Shown here piece by piece: positions 42,365 to 51,611 of a stretch of 64,000 nucleotides of DNA. Source of the stretch: JAQVIJ01 sp041287365 (GTDB lineage: Bacteria > Desulfobacterota > Dissulfuribacteria > Dissulfuribacterales > DYLC01); contig JBEULL010000018.1 in the NCBI GenBank assembly GCA_041287365.1, positions 124,001 to 188,000 of the forward strand, given 5' to 3'. The stretch's first letter is position 1. Each line of letters opens with the position of its first letter. The position numbers were made by a program, and so were the translations under genes. Below the pieces are notes generated by a model. That model was not told the origin of the DNA and searched no databases. It saw only the letters and a program-made list of their open reading frames with translations.

Positions 42365-44248
42365 ATGAAAAATTTTATGGAAATGCTTCAAAAAAAAGTC
42401 ATGACTGTATTGCAGGCTGTGGTCGTCTTCTTCGTATTGTTCATGAGTGTGCTGCCCGCAGGCGCTTTGGAGAATGCCGGAACAGGGAATGAAGACCAAC
42501 AAAAGGCACAGACCCAGCTTCAAGTCTTGCAGGCATTGAATCAGATTGCTGTATCCTTAACCCACATCATAACCTACAACGACAAGGTGGTTTTGGATCA
42601 GGAGTACAACACCATCATCAACAACCTGAATCTGAGCAATATCCCTGATGAAGACATAATCACCCTTCTTCAGGAACTCATGGACCTGCTCACTACATCG
42701 AAGATCAACGATCATGATCGTGCATATCTTGCTCACACCTATGAGAAGAATGTCCAAAACGAGCTCAAGAAACGCATGAGCACGCGCCTGCTGGATACCG
42801 ATGTGCTCATCAATCCATATTCCTCGGTTTTACAGGCCGTGCTCAACGTAGGGTCGTTCTATTTCAATTACCGCTATAAACTGGATGACTATAAAAAAGA
42901 GCGGGATGAGGCAGTTTGGAAGATTGATGCCAACACCCTGCAAAAACTCAATGATTTCTACAAAAAGCTGCTTAAGTATTCCTGGGAATTGATGCGAAAA
43001 TATAATTTCCCCGATGAGTGGCGTTTGAACGAGAAACAACTCAACGACTACATCAATATTCTGAAAGAACCCAATATTGGGCTTCGTTACCGCAAGCTGG
43101 CACGGCTGGAGGAAAATTTCCAGAAATTCCCGCCATATTGGTACTACCGGGGGCAGGCGGCTCAAGAAATCGGCAACAAAAAGGAAGCCCTCTATTGTTT
43201 TGGTCAATTTCAGGCCATTCATCAGGGTATTTTGAGAAAAGACCCCTATGCCGCATCCACAGCCATGTGCAAGACCATGCTGATTTTGGAGGCCGAGGAG
43301 ACTCCGCCGGTTGATATCAAAAAAGACCTAGAGATTATTTTGGCCAACTCAGAGGACTCCGATTGGGGCAATATACTTTTTGCAGCCCTGCAGTATGCAC
43401 GGCTCGGGGATTCGGATACTGCAAGCAAGCTCATCATGCGCAATCTGGACAATGGTTATCTCACATTTATCGAAGACCCCGAGATGATCCGCACAGTGGG
43501 TCCGGCATTGTTGTTGAATATCAGGCCAGAGGTCTTCACACGCATTATGGATACGGTACTCAAAAATGATAAGATCAAGAATTACGATGTGTTATGGCTA
43601 TATGGACAGCTTCGCAACCGCGATATATTAAAAAGAATAGAAGGGGAATTCGATCATGTGCTGCTCCTTACAGAGAACAAATCTTTCTTGAACCCCCTAA
43701 ATATATTCAGGGCCGATGACCTGTCTCTTTTCCTGCCAACCAGATGGATGGCGGACAATACCCTGATTACACTTCGTCTGAAGGATAAAACTGGCGAGCA
43801 TGTCATCAAGCCATCTGATATCACTACATTACCCAACTTCCCTGATATCACGGTGATGACCTTCAAAAATGTCTTGTCATCCAAAACAGTTATTAAAAAG
43901 AAGCAGTCTGTTCAGATTGCAATTGCTTTGAAGCATGAAAAGCTTGCGGGCGATAAAACCGATAAGGAGGCCTATGATATTGAAATGATATTCAAGGCTG
44001 AGATCATGCCAGAATGGCAGCAGGCCGCAAGGATCGAATATTATGCCGGTTATCTTCTGTCTCGGCCAAAGGATTCTAAGTTCAAGCCTTTCACTAAATC
44101 TACAGTTGTGGATTCAGTGGTTAAGAAGGATAAAGCCGAACCTCAAGAGAAGGACAATGGAGAGCCGGCCATCTGGTTTGCAAAAGAGAGGCTTTTGGTG
44201 AATGGTGAGACATTCAGGTGGACGGATGACGGTGTAATTTTTGAGTAA
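42365..44248 (+). CDS. Exported protein of unknown function
   Basis: About 627 residues from ATG 42365 (ATG 42353 is the alternative). The N-terminus is a signal peptide (MTVLQAVVVFFVLFMSVLPAGA). The body is helical and charged; residues from about 230 to 400 (RKLARLEENFQKFPPYWYYRGQAAQEIGNKKEALYCFGQF and following) read like TPR-type helical repeats. The last 200 residues are beta-rich with no family I know. It starts about 200 bases after the metal locus and 0.5 kb before rpsB. No function can be given. Confidence 0.65.
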   Translation: MKNFMEMLQKKVMTVLQAVVVFFVLFMSVLPAGALENAGTGNEDQQKAQTQLQVLQALNQIAVSLTHIITYNDKVVLDQEYNTIINNLNLSNIPDEDIITLLQELMDLLTTSKINDHDRAYLAHTYEKNVQNELKKRMSTRLLDTDVLINPYSSVLQAVLNVGSFYFNYRYKLDDYKKERDEAVWKIDANTLQKLNDFYKKLLKYSWELMRKYNFPDEWRLNEKQLNDYINILKEPNIGLRYRKLARLEENFQKFPPYWYYRGQAAQEIGNKKEALYCFGQFQAIHQGILRKDPYAASTAMCKTMLILEAEETPPVDIKKDLEIILANSEDSDWGNILFAALQYARLGDSDTASKLIMRNLDNGYLTFIEDPEMIRTVGPALLLNIRPEVFTRIMDTVLKNDKIKNYDVLWLYGQLRNRDILKRIEGEFDHVLLLTENKSFLNPLNIFRADDLSLFLPTRWMADNTLITLRLKDKTGEHVIKPSDITTLPNFPDITVMTFKNVLSSKTVIKKKQSVQIAIALKHEKLAGDKTDKEAYDIEMIFKAEIMPEWQQAARIEYYAGYLLSRPKDSKFKPFTKSTVVDSVVKKDKAEPQEKDNGEPAIWFAKERLLVNGETFRWTDDGVIFE

Positions 44249-44621
44249 AAAGGATATATACTAAAAAATCATTTAGAGTACACGTTGAGTGACCTTTTTC
44301 CAGAAAACTGAGCCATTGTTAGCTTAGTGATTTCAGTCTATAACCTTAGAAAATTAGACCAGGCATGTGACATCGGTTTGATTCCATATGGTTTTTCATA
44401 CTCTTTGCCGTCAATCTTCAGACCTCGTTTTTGACTCCACCCTTTGGTTTTGCCTTGTTTTATCTCAAGGGGGGGGTGGCTCCACCTGGAGTCACTCCAG
44501 CGGAGATATATCGAGGGATTATACCTTTTGTTCTACTTCAGGTGATCGGCTTGGTTTTGGTGTTTTTTTAATCGGGGCCGGCCACCTGGCTTTCGAAGGT
44601 CTTGAAAGAATAAATAGTATC
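44249..44621. other. Non-coding gap with a possible decayed reading frame
   Basis: No gene with a start and SD is seen between the 42365-44248 gene and the rpsB promoter. On the minus strand the frame 44338-44532 stays open for 65 codons with protein-like text (KGWSQKRGLKIDGKEYEKP) but has no credible start and includes a G8 run, so it may be the tail of a lost gene. Otherwise nothing is recognised. Confidence 0.4.
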
Positions 44622-44650
44622 TTGTCAATACCTTGATGACATGTTAAAAA
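44622..44650 (+). promoter_or_regulatory. Candidate rpsB promoter
   Basis: TTGTCA (44622-44627), 17 bases, then TAAAAA (44645-44650). It leaves a leader of roughly 105 bases before rpsB, long enough for autoregulation by S2. Confidence 0.4.
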
Positions 44651-44762
44651 AAAGAGCTTTTCAAAACACACACTCCAATAGACTGTTTTGTGGTGCCTCC
44701 TTTTATGGTGGTATGAAGCAGCGACTTTGGAGTGGAGGAAAAACCACACGAAGGAGAAACAC

Positions 44763-45587
44763 ATGTCTTATCTGTCAATGAAGCACCTTTTGGAGGCAGG
44801 CGTCCATTTCGGACATCAGACCCGCAGATGGAATCCCAAGATGAAACCCTATATATTCGGGGCCAGAAACGGCATTCACATCATCAACCTTCAGGAAACC
44901 GTCAAGATGTTTCGTGTAGCCTATGATGCAGTCCAGCAGGTGGCTGCCAATGGCGGAACCGTGTTGTTTGTAGGTACCAAAAAACAGGCTCAGGATTCCA
45001 TTATGGAAGAGGCCAAGCGTTGCGGCATGCCCTATGTAGCCTACAGATGGCTTGGTGGTATGCTTACTAACTTTACGACCATCAAAAAGGGTATCGAACG
45101 GCTCAAAAAACTGAATACCATGTTCGAAGATGGCTCTATCGAGCGTTTCCCCAAAAAAGAGGCGCTGCTCATGAACAAGGAGCGGGAGAAGTTGAATCTC
45201 AATTATGGCGGTATTCAGGATATGTCCGGTGTGCCGGACGCTGTCTTTATCGTGGACCCCAACGAGGAGGCCATATGTGTGCGGGAGGCCAACCGTCTTG
45301 GAGTTCCCACAGTGGCTGTCGTTGATACCAACTGTGATCCTGACGGAATAAACTATATAATTCCCGGAAATGACGACGCCATACGCGCCATTCGTCTGCT
45401 CACTTCACGCATTGCCGATGCAGTGCTCGAGGGTCGTCAGAAATACCTCGAAAGACAGCAGGCGATGACGGACAAGTCCGAGTCCGCCATAGATGAAAAC
45501 ACCTTTGCTGCGGATGAGACAGGCAAACCTGAGGAGATGTTCGCCGAAGCCGCAAGTGAAGAGTTGGTTGAAGAGGTTACGGATTAA
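44763..45587 (+). CDS. rpsB: 30S ribosomal protein S2
   Basis: 274 residues from ATG 44763 (SD GAAGGAG); the longer frame from 44688 is leader. It has the S2 start MKHLLEAGVHFGHQTRRWNPKM, the FVGTKKQAQ and RWLGGMLTNF signatures and IVDPNEEAICVREANRLG. The acidic tail after residue 240 is longer than in many S2 proteins. It heads the conserved order rpsB-tsf-pyrH-frr-uppS-cdsA-dxr. Confidence 0.98.
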   Translation: MSYLSMKHLLEAGVHFGHQTRRWNPKMKPYIFGARNGIHIINLQETVKMFRVAYDAVQQVAANGGTVLFVGTKKQAQDSIMEEAKRCGMPYVAYRWLGGMLTNFTTIKKGIERLKKLNTMFEDGSIERFPKKEALLMNKEREKLNLNYGGIQDMSGVPDAVFIVDPNEEAICVREANRLGVPTVAVVDTNCDPDGINYIIPGNDDAIRAIRLLTSRIADAVLEGRQKYLERQQAMTDKSESAIDENTFAADETGKPEEMFAEAASEELVEEVTD

Positions 45588-45604
45588 TTTTCATTATAGA
45601 TTTC

Positions 45605-45687
45605 CCGTGTTCATCCTGTTGAAAGAAGGCATTTAATACGGCCTGTGGCGATTTTCCGGTCAATGAGTCAATGAACACGGTTTTTTT
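45605..45687 (+). terminator. rpsB-tsf attenuator
   Basis: CCGTGTTCAT (45605-45614) and ATGAACACGG (45671-45680) form a 10-bp perfect stem around a structured 56-base loop, followed by seven T. It would partly terminate after rpsB and lower tsf relative to rpsB, as an attenuator does in the same gap in E. coli. Confidence 0.8.
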
Positions 45688-45713
45688 ATTTTTCAATTTT
45701 TATAGGGGGATAT

Positions 45714-46313
45714 ATGGCAGATATTTCAGCTGCAACAGTAAAAGAATTGAGGGATCGCACTAACGCAGGAATGATGGACTGCAAGAAGGCATTGGCGGAG
45801 TCCGGTGGTGATATGGAAAAGGCTATTGCATGGTTGCGTCAGAAGGGGCTGGCTGTGGCAGGTAAAAGGGCTGGCCGTTCCACATCGGAAGGCGTGGTGC
45901 AGTGCTACATACACTCCAATAACAAACTTGGTGTCATGGTGGAGGTCAACTGCGAGACCGATTTCGTGGCCAAGACCGATCAGTTCATTCAGTTCGCCCA
46001 CGACATAGCCATGCAGATCGCAGCCACCAATCCGGTCGCCATTCGGCGCGAGGAGGTCTCTGCCGATCTTCTGGAAAAAGAGAAGGACATCTACCGTAAA
46101 CAGGCCATAGACTCAGGTAAACCACCCCAAATAGCGGAAAAGATGGTGACAGGGCGGATAGAGAAGTTTTACAGAGAAGTCTGCCTCATGGAACAGGCGT
46201 TCGTCAAAAATCCCGAGGTATCCGTGCAGGACATGTTGAACGAACTCATCGCCAAAATGGGAGAGAATATCTCTGTAAAACGTTTTGTACGATTCCAGGT
46301 GGGCGCTGAATAA
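45714..46313 (+). CDS. tsf: Elongation factor Ts (short form)
   Basis: 199 residues, the short form of EF-Ts with a single core subdomain. It has VKELRDRTNAGMMDCKKALAE and VMVEVNCETDFVAKTDQF, the two signatures that contact EF-Tu. It acts as the nucleotide exchange factor of EF-Tu. SD GGGGGAT stands before the ATG. It is separated from pyrH by one base. Confidence 0.97.
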   Translation: MADISAATVKELRDRTNAGMMDCKKALAESGGDMEKAIAWLRQKGLAVAGKRAGRSTSEGVVQCYIHSNNKLGVMVEVNCETDFVAKTDQFIQFAHDIAMQIAATNPVAIRREEVSADLLEKEKDIYRKQAIDSGKPPQIAEKMVTGRIEKFYREVCLMEQAFVKNPEVSVQDMLNELIAKMGENISVKRFVRFQVGAE

Positions 46314-46314
46314 T

Positions 46315-47046
46315 ATGCCAAAGGCTGGGAATCGATACAGCCGCATACTCTTGAAAGTGAGCGGAGAGGCGTTGATGGGAGATGAGCCCTTCGGCATCTC
46401 TCCGCCTGTGCTGTATGACCTGGCTGTCGATATAGGGCTGGCTGTGTCTGAAGGCATACAGGTGGCCATGGTGGTGGGCGGCGGAAACATCTTTCGTGGC
46501 ATGAAGGGAGCTGCATCGGGCATGGACAGGGCTACAGCCGACCATATGGGCATGTTGGCCACCATCATGAATGCCTTGGCTCTTCAGGATGCCTTTTTGA
46601 GGGCAGGAGTGGAAGCCAGAACCCTTTCCGCTGTGGAGGTCGGCAAGATGACCGAGCCCTTTATTCGTGCGCGGGCCATAGGGCATCTTGAAAAGGGACG
46701 TGTGGTAATTTTGGCCGCTGGTACAGGCAATCCATATTTCACCACCGATACTGCAGCGGTACTTCGTGGGCTTGAACTCAAGGTGGATGTCCTGATGAAG
46801 GGCACCAGCGTTGATGGGATTTACAGTCAGGATCCCAAGCAGTATTCAAATGCCGTCAGATACGATACCATCACGCATCAGTCCGTGCTTGAGCAGGGGT
46901 TGCGTTTCATGGATGCCACGGCCATTGCCCTGGCCAGGGATGCAGGGTTGTCTATTCGTGTTTTCAATATGCGTATAAAAAACAACATCATAACCGCGTT
47001 ACGAGGCGGGGATATAGGAAGTTTGGTGACAGGAGAACAAAAATGA
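46315..47046 (+). CDS. pyrH: UMP kinase
   Basis: 243 residues from ATG 46315, immediately after the tsf stop; a longer frame would lie within tsf. It has RILLKVSGEALMGD, VVGGGNIFRG, TADHMGMLATIMNALALQDA and the VDGIYSQDPK region. It phosphorylates UMP to UDP. Overlaps frr by 4 bases. Confidence 0.97.
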   Translation: MPKAGNRYSRILLKVSGEALMGDEPFGISPPVLYDLAVDIGLAVSEGIQVAMVVGGGNIFRGMKGAASGMDRATADHMGMLATIMNALALQDAFLRAGVEARTLSAVEVGKMTEPFIRARAIGHLEKGRVVILAAGTGNPYFTTDTAAVLRGLELKVDVLMKGTSVDGIYSQDPKQYSNAVRYDTITHQSVLEQGLRFMDATAIALARDAGLSIRVFNMRIKNNIITALRGGDIGSLVTGEQK

Positions 47047-47597
47047 GCGAAGCTGCCAATGAAGCCAAACAGAAGATGTCCAAGACAGTGGATGTCTTTG
47101 AAAAGGAGCTCTCCAGAATCCGCACAGGAAGGGCTGCTCCAGCCCTGCTGGAAGGGATTCGAGTGGAATATTACGGCAATCAGATGCCTCTCAGTCAATT
47201 GGCTACAGTAGCTGTACCGGAAAGCCGTTTGATGACTATACAGCCATGGGATGCAGGAGCCCTTGCAGCCATAGAGAAGGCCATTCTGAAATCTGACCTT
47301 GGTCTGACACCCAACAGCGACGGCAAGATGATTCGCATAAACGTTCCGCCTCTTACGGAGCAGAGGCGCAAAGAACTGGCAAAGACGGTCAAGAAGATGG
47401 CCGAGGACTGCAAGGTCGCTGTGCGTAACATTCGCAGGGACATAATCGAGCATCTCAAGACCAAAAAAAAGGACAAGTCCATCTCGGAAGATGAACTCTT
47501 CAGATTACAGGACGAGATACAGAAGCTGACGGATCAGTTTGTCAAAAAAACAGACGAGATACAGGCAAAAAAGGAACGGGAAATAATGGAGTTCTGA
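47043..47597 (+). CDS. frr: Ribosome recycling factor
   Basis: 184 residues, standard length. It has LSRIRTGRAAPALLEGIRVEYYG and IRINVPPLTEQRRKELAKTVKKMAEDCKVAVRNIRRD, the two most conserved blocks. It separates ribosomal subunits after termination together with EF-G. Coupled to pyrH by ATGA; uppS follows 21 bases later. Confidence 0.98.
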   Translation: MSEAANEAKQKMSKTVDVFEKELSRIRTGRAAPALLEGIRVEYYGNQMPLSQLATVAVPESRLMTIQPWDAGALAAIEKAILKSDLGLTPNSDGKMIRINVPPLTEQRRKELAKTVKKMAEDCKVAVRNIRRDIIEHLKTKKKDKSISEDELFRLQDEIQKLTDQFVKKTDEIQAKKEREIMEF

Positions 47598-47618
47598 TAC
47601 TCCATAGATTCCGCTTCA

Positions 47619-48338
47619 ATGTCCATTCCATTTTCCAAAATACCACATCACCTGGCCATCATCATGGATGGCAACGGCAGATGGGCGAAACAGAAGGGCC
47701 TGCCTCGTATCTTCGGTCACAGGCAGGGCGTACATGCCGTCCGTTCTACTATTCAGGCGGCAAGAGAGGTGGGGATTCAAGTGCTTACCCTCTTTGCCTT
47801 TTCACAGGAGAACTGGCAGAGGCCTCCGGAAGAGGTGAATGCCCTTATGGACCTCCTTCACGACTATCTGGGCAGGGAGTGTGAGGAGCTGATGCAAAAA
47901 GATATCTCCCTGAGGGCCATCGGAGACATGTCCAGATTGCCTCAAAAGGCCTTCAAACGCCTGATGGATGTCGTTTCTGTTACATCAGGAAATCAGGGCA
48001 TGATCCTGAACCTGGCTCTGAGCTACGGCGGCCGTGCCGAGATTGTAATGGCTGCCAGAAAACTCGCTCGGCGCTGTCTCGACGGAGAGATGACTCCGGA
48101 GCAAATAGACGAGGATATCTTTTCCCAAAGCCTCTGGACCGCCGGACTGCCTGATCCAGATCTCATCGTCCGCACCAGCGGTGAGATGCGTTTGAGCAAT
48201 TTTTTGTTGTTTCAAGCCGCTTATGTAGAGTTCTATGTAACGCCTGTGCTGTGGCCGGACTTCGATAGAAATGAGTTCATGAAGGCGCTTGCAGACTATG
48301 AAAGGCGGGACAGGCGATTTGGAAGGGTTTCGTATTGA
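47619..48338 (+). CDS. uppS: Undecaprenyl diphosphate synthase (cis-prenyltransferase)
   Basis: 239 residues. The signature AIIMDGNGRWAKQKGLPRIFGHRQG (catalytic Asp and Arg) and the C-terminal LIVRTSGEMRLSNFLLFQAAYVEFY are complete. It builds the C55 lipid carrier for peptidoglycan and surface glycans. Located between frr and cdsA in the classical order. Confidence 0.97.
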   Translation: MSIPFSKIPHHLAIIMDGNGRWAKQKGLPRIFGHRQGVHAVRSTIQAAREVGIQVLTLFAFSQENWQRPPEEVNALMDLLHDYLGRECEELMQKDISLRAIGDMSRLPQKAFKRLMDVVSVTSGNQGMILNLALSYGGRAEIVMAARKLARRCLDGEMTPEQIDEDIFSQSLWTAGLPDPDLIVRTSGEMRLSNFLLFQAAYVEFYVTPVLWPDFDRNEFMKALADYERRDRRFGRVSY

Positions 48339-48355
48339 GATTTTGATAAGAGATT

Positions 48356-49168
48356 ATGCATAAGACACGAGTGTTGACCGCATTGATATTAGGGCCTGTT
48401 TTGGGTGGATTGCTCTGGTGGGGAGACCTGCTGATCTTCTCCATGATTGCTGTGGCGGTTACCGGCCTGTGTATCTTTGAATATTTTGCCTTCATGTTCA
48501 GGGAACAGGGGCTGTTGGCATTGTTCGGCGTCTTGCTTGGAGTCATGCCTGTCATGTCCGCACTGACATCAAACGATGCCGCATTGATACTAAGTGAAAC
48601 CTATCTGATTCTGTTTATCAGCGCCTTTTTTTTCATAATCACCTATTCTAGATGGAGTGCCCCATTTATCTCATGGGCCATGTTCTTTACAGGGGTCTTT
48701 TATATCTCCACCTGCATGGCTCATGTAGTGTTGTTGCGCCAGCTCGATATGGGCAGGGAATGGCTCTTCTATCTGCTGGCCGTGATATTCGCCGGAGACA
48801 TCGGCGCATATTATGCAGGTCATGCCATAGGCAGACACAAGCTGTGCCCGAATGTCAGCAAGGGCAAGACCATAGAAGGCGCCGTCGGCGGTCTTGCGGC
48901 AAATGCCATGGCAGGTTTAGGTGTTGGGATACTTCTTTTGCCGGCATGGCATGTCTGGTTTCTTGTTGCCGTCGCTGTCGTTATCGGTGCTGTGGGACAG
49001 ATAGGTGACCTGACCGAATCGGTGATGAAACGTTTTGCGGAGGTAAAGGATTCCGGCACGCTTTTGCCAGGGCATGGCGGAATCTTCGACCGCATAGATG
49101 CGCTGCTTCTGGCGGCGCCTGCCCTTTTCTGGCTCATATATTTGGCAAAAGGGATGATAATACCATGA
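48356..49168 (+). CDS. cdsA: Phosphatidate cytidylyltransferase
   Basis: 270 residues, about seven to eight membrane helices, with the C-terminal signature SVMKRFAEVKDSGTLLPGHGG followed by IFDRIDAL. It makes CDP-diacylglycerol for phospholipids at the inner membrane. Overlaps dxr by 4 bases. Confidence 0.96.
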   Translation: MHKTRVLTALILGPVLGGLLWWGDLLIFSMIAVAVTGLCIFEYFAFMFREQGLLALFGVLLGVMPVMSALTSNDAALILSETYLILFISAFFFIITYSRWSAPFISWAMFFTGVFYISTCMAHVVLLRQLDMGREWLFYLLAVIFAGDIGAYYAGHAIGRHKLCPNVSKGKTIEGAVGGLAANAMAGLGVGILLLPAWHVWFLVAVAVVIGAVGQIGDLTESVMKRFAEVKDSGTLLPGHGGIFDRIDALLLAAPALFWLIYLAKGMIIP

Positions 49169-50346
49169 TACGCGCCAAACGCCTTTCTATTCTGGGTTCC
49201 ACAGGTTCCATAGGCAGAAGCACTCTGGATGTAGTTCGCATGTCAAAAGGCCGTTACGAGGTGGTGGGACTGACCGCAGGTCAGAATATCGAGCTCCTAA
49301 TGCAGCAGATACTGGAATTTCAGCCGCGCGTAGTGGCGGTCATGACTGAAGAAACTGCAACTACATTGAAGGAAAGACTGGGCCCTTTGCCTAATGTAAA
49401 GATAGTGTATGGCAAGGAAGGCTATATCGAAATAGCGACCATGCGTCTGGCGGACGTGGTGGTTTCAGCCATGGTGGGGGCTGCCGGAATCGTGCCCACA
49501 GTGGCGGCCATAGAGGCCGGAAAGGACATCGCTCTGGCCAATAAAGAGGTTATGGTGGCGGCAGGGCCTCTGGTGCGCAAATTGGCGGATAAAAAACGTG
49601 TCAACATACTTCCTGTGGACAGCGAGCATTCCGCCATCTTTCAATGTCTGGCAGGCCATAGAAAGCGGGAGGTGAGCCATATACTACTCACTGCATCGGG
49701 AGGGCCTTTTCGTCTGAAACAGGATGGATTTGAATCCATCACGCCTGAAGAGGCAGTCAAACACCCCAACTGGTCCATGGGGCAAAAGATATCCGTGGAT
49801 TCCGCCACCCTCATGAACAAGGGATTCGAGGTGATAGAGGCCAAATGGCTGTTCGATGTGGAAGCGGAGATGATACAGGTTTTGATTCATCCCCAGAGTA
49901 TCGTGCACTCCATGGTGGAGTTTTGGGATGGCTCCATACTGGCGCATCTGGGCATAGCCGACATGAAGATACCCATTTCTTATGCCCTTTCCTGGCCTGA
50001 ACGTATGCCCCTCGACCTGCCCCGGCTGGACTTGACTCTTGTTTCATCCTTGAGTTTTAATACACCCGATACAGAGCGCTTTCCTTGTCTCGCTTTGGCC
50101 TATAAGGCCATTGGAATGGGAGGAACGGCAACCACCGCCCTGAATGCCGCAAACGAGGTGGCTGTGGAGGCATTTTTGAGGCATCGCCTCCCTTTTTCAT
50201 TTATAGCGGAGACCATTAGTCGTGTGCTGGAGGATTTTGTGCCTCAGGAGATCACGTGTTTGGAGGATATATTGAGTGCCGATGCCCTGGCCCGTGTCAA
50301 GGCCCATCGTATCATAGATGGTTTGATGAATAATGGGCATCTATAA
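49165..50346 (+). CDS. dxr: 1-deoxy-D-xylulose 5-phosphate reductoisomerase
   Basis: 393 residues. NADPH-binding SILGSTGSIGRSTLDVVR is near the N-terminus, followed by ANKEVMVAAG, the metal site PVDSEHSAIFQCL and MNKGFEVIEAKWLF. It catalyses the second step of the MEP isoprenoid route, fitting with uppS upstream. The start overlaps cdsA (ATGA). Confidence 0.97.
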   Translation: MIRAKRLSILGSTGSIGRSTLDVVRMSKGRYEVVGLTAGQNIELLMQQILEFQPRVVAVMTEETATTLKERLGPLPNVKIVYGKEGYIEIATMRLADVVVSAMVGAAGIVPTVAAIEAGKDIALANKEVMVAAGPLVRKLADKKRVNILPVDSEHSAIFQCLAGHRKREVSHILLTASGGPFRLKQDGFESITPEEAVKHPNWSMGQKISVDSATLMNKGFEVIEAKWLFDVEAEMIQVLIHPQSIVHSMVEFWDGSILAHLGIADMKIPISYALSWPERMPLDLPRLDLTLVSSLSFNTPDTERFPCLALAYKAIGMGGTATTALNAANEVAVEAFLRHRLPFSFIAETISRVLEDFVPQEITCLEDILSADALARVKAHRIIDGLMNNGHL

Positions 50347-50354
50347 AAATAATG

Positions 50355-50382
50355 TTGAATTTTGAATATTAAATATTGAATT
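50355..50382. repeat. Four imperfect tandem heptamers (TTGAATT-type)
   Basis: TTGAATT, TTGAATA, TTAAATA and TTGAATT follow one another between dxr and rseP. Pure AT-rich, no protein potential. It could be simple-sequence drift in the 120-base gap. Confidence 0.5.
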
Positions 50383-50466
50383 AAGGAAATAGTCAATCAT
50401 ATTAAATGGTTAATGTAGTCGTTTGCCCGATGTTCCATAGACTGTTTATCGATTAAGGAGCGTTTC

Positions 50467-51570
50467 ATGACCACAGTATGGTCTTTTTTATTTGTATTGA
50501 GTCTGTTGATTCTGGTGCACGAGGCCGGTCATTTTTTAGTAGCCCGTTTCTTCGGCATAAGGGTGCTCAAGTTCTCTCTTGGGTTCGGGCCTCGCGTGTG
50601 GGGTATGGTCAGAAACGGCACGGATTATTGCCTTTCAGCCTTTCCCCTGGGTGGTTTCGTCAAGATGCTGGGCGAAAATCCGGATGAACCTGTTGCTCCG
50701 CAGAATGAAAGGGAATCCTTTTCTCATCGTCCTGTTTGGCAGCGGGCCTTGGTGGTGGTCGCAGGGCCTGTATCCAATCTGATCTTTGCCTGGCTCGTGA
50801 TCTTTGTCATTCTTCTGACTCACGGCAATCCGCGTCTGTTGCCAGTTATAGGTCATGTCAACCCTGAATCTCCGGCAGCAAAGGCTGGTCTGATGCCGGA
50901 AGATACAGTCATATCCATCAATGACAGACATATCGATTCATGGGACGAGGTGGCTGCGGGTATTCGCGCATCAGGATTCAGCACATTCGGCAATCAGGCT
51001 GTCAAATTGGAGATCAAGAGAGGAAACGAGGTCATTAAACTCTTTATAACCCCAGAACTCCAGAAGGTTAAAAATCTCTTTGGCGAAGAGGTCATGACTC
51101 CCATTCTGGGCATAAGCGCCTCAGGAGCCATGGAAATAGACAGGCTTGGCCCACTCAGTGCTGTTTCCATCTCCGCAAAACGTACATGGGAGATGATCAG
51201 TCTTACGGTGCAGGGCTTTGTAAAGCTTTTTCAAGGGGTTGTACCACTTTCCACTCTTGGTGGTCCGGTCATGATCGCTCAGATGGCTGGTGAACAGGCG
51301 CAGCACGGGCTGTTGAATCTCTTTTTTTTCATGGCCATGCTCAGTATAAATCTCGGAGTATTGAATCTGCTGCCCGTTCCTGTCCTGGACGGCGGACATC
51401 TGGCCTTCTATACAGTGGAGGCCGTGCGTAGAAAGGCCTTTACACAGCAGCAGATGATATTGGCTCAAAGGGTGGGAATGGCGTTTCTCGGAGCGTTGAT
51501 GCTTCTGGTATTTTATAACGATATCATGCGAATAATAGGCATTTCAAATCCATTTGGCAAAATGCCTTGA
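50467..51570 (+). CDS. rseP: RseP-type site-2 protease
   Basis: 367 residues. The zinc motif HExxH is in LVHEAGHFLVARFFG near residue 18-22; one PDZ domain (HVNPESPAAKAGLMPEDTVISI) lies in the periplasmic loop; and the C-terminal LLPVPVLDGGHL supplies the third ligand Asp. It cuts membrane-spanning regulators such as anti-sigma factors and remnant signal peptides. SD AAGGAG stands before the ATG. It ends the isoprenoid/lipid string, and speB is convergent. Confidence 0.96.
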   Translation: MTTVWSFLFVLSLLILVHEAGHFLVARFFGIRVLKFSLGFGPRVWGMVRNGTDYCLSAFPLGGFVKMLGENPDEPVAPQNERESFSHRPVWQRALVVVAGPVSNLIFAWLVIFVILLTHGNPRLLPVIGHVNPESPAAKAGLMPEDTVISINDRHIDSWDEVAAGIRASGFSTFGNQAVKLEIKRGNEVIKLFITPELQKVKNLFGEEVMTPILGISASGAMEIDRLGPLSAVSISAKRTWEMISLTVQGFVKLFQGVVPLSTLGGPVMIAQMAGEQAQHGLLNLFFFMAMLSINLGVLNLLPVPVLDGGHLAFYTVEAVRRKAFTQQQMILAQRVGMAFLGALMLLVFYNDIMRIIGISNPFGKMP

Positions 51571-51611
51571 GGGGGTGGCAATACAGACCCGTGAGTTATG
51601 CCTGCCTGTTG

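Noticed and set aside
42188..42523. A 111-codon minus-strand frame with a hydrophobic start
   Set aside because: It is antisense to the signal peptide of the 42365 gene, which explains the apparent hydrophobic segment.
50355..50382. CRISPR-like repeat
   Set aside because: The units are only 7 bases, contiguous and without spacers. No CRISPR array or cas gene was seen anywhere in the window.
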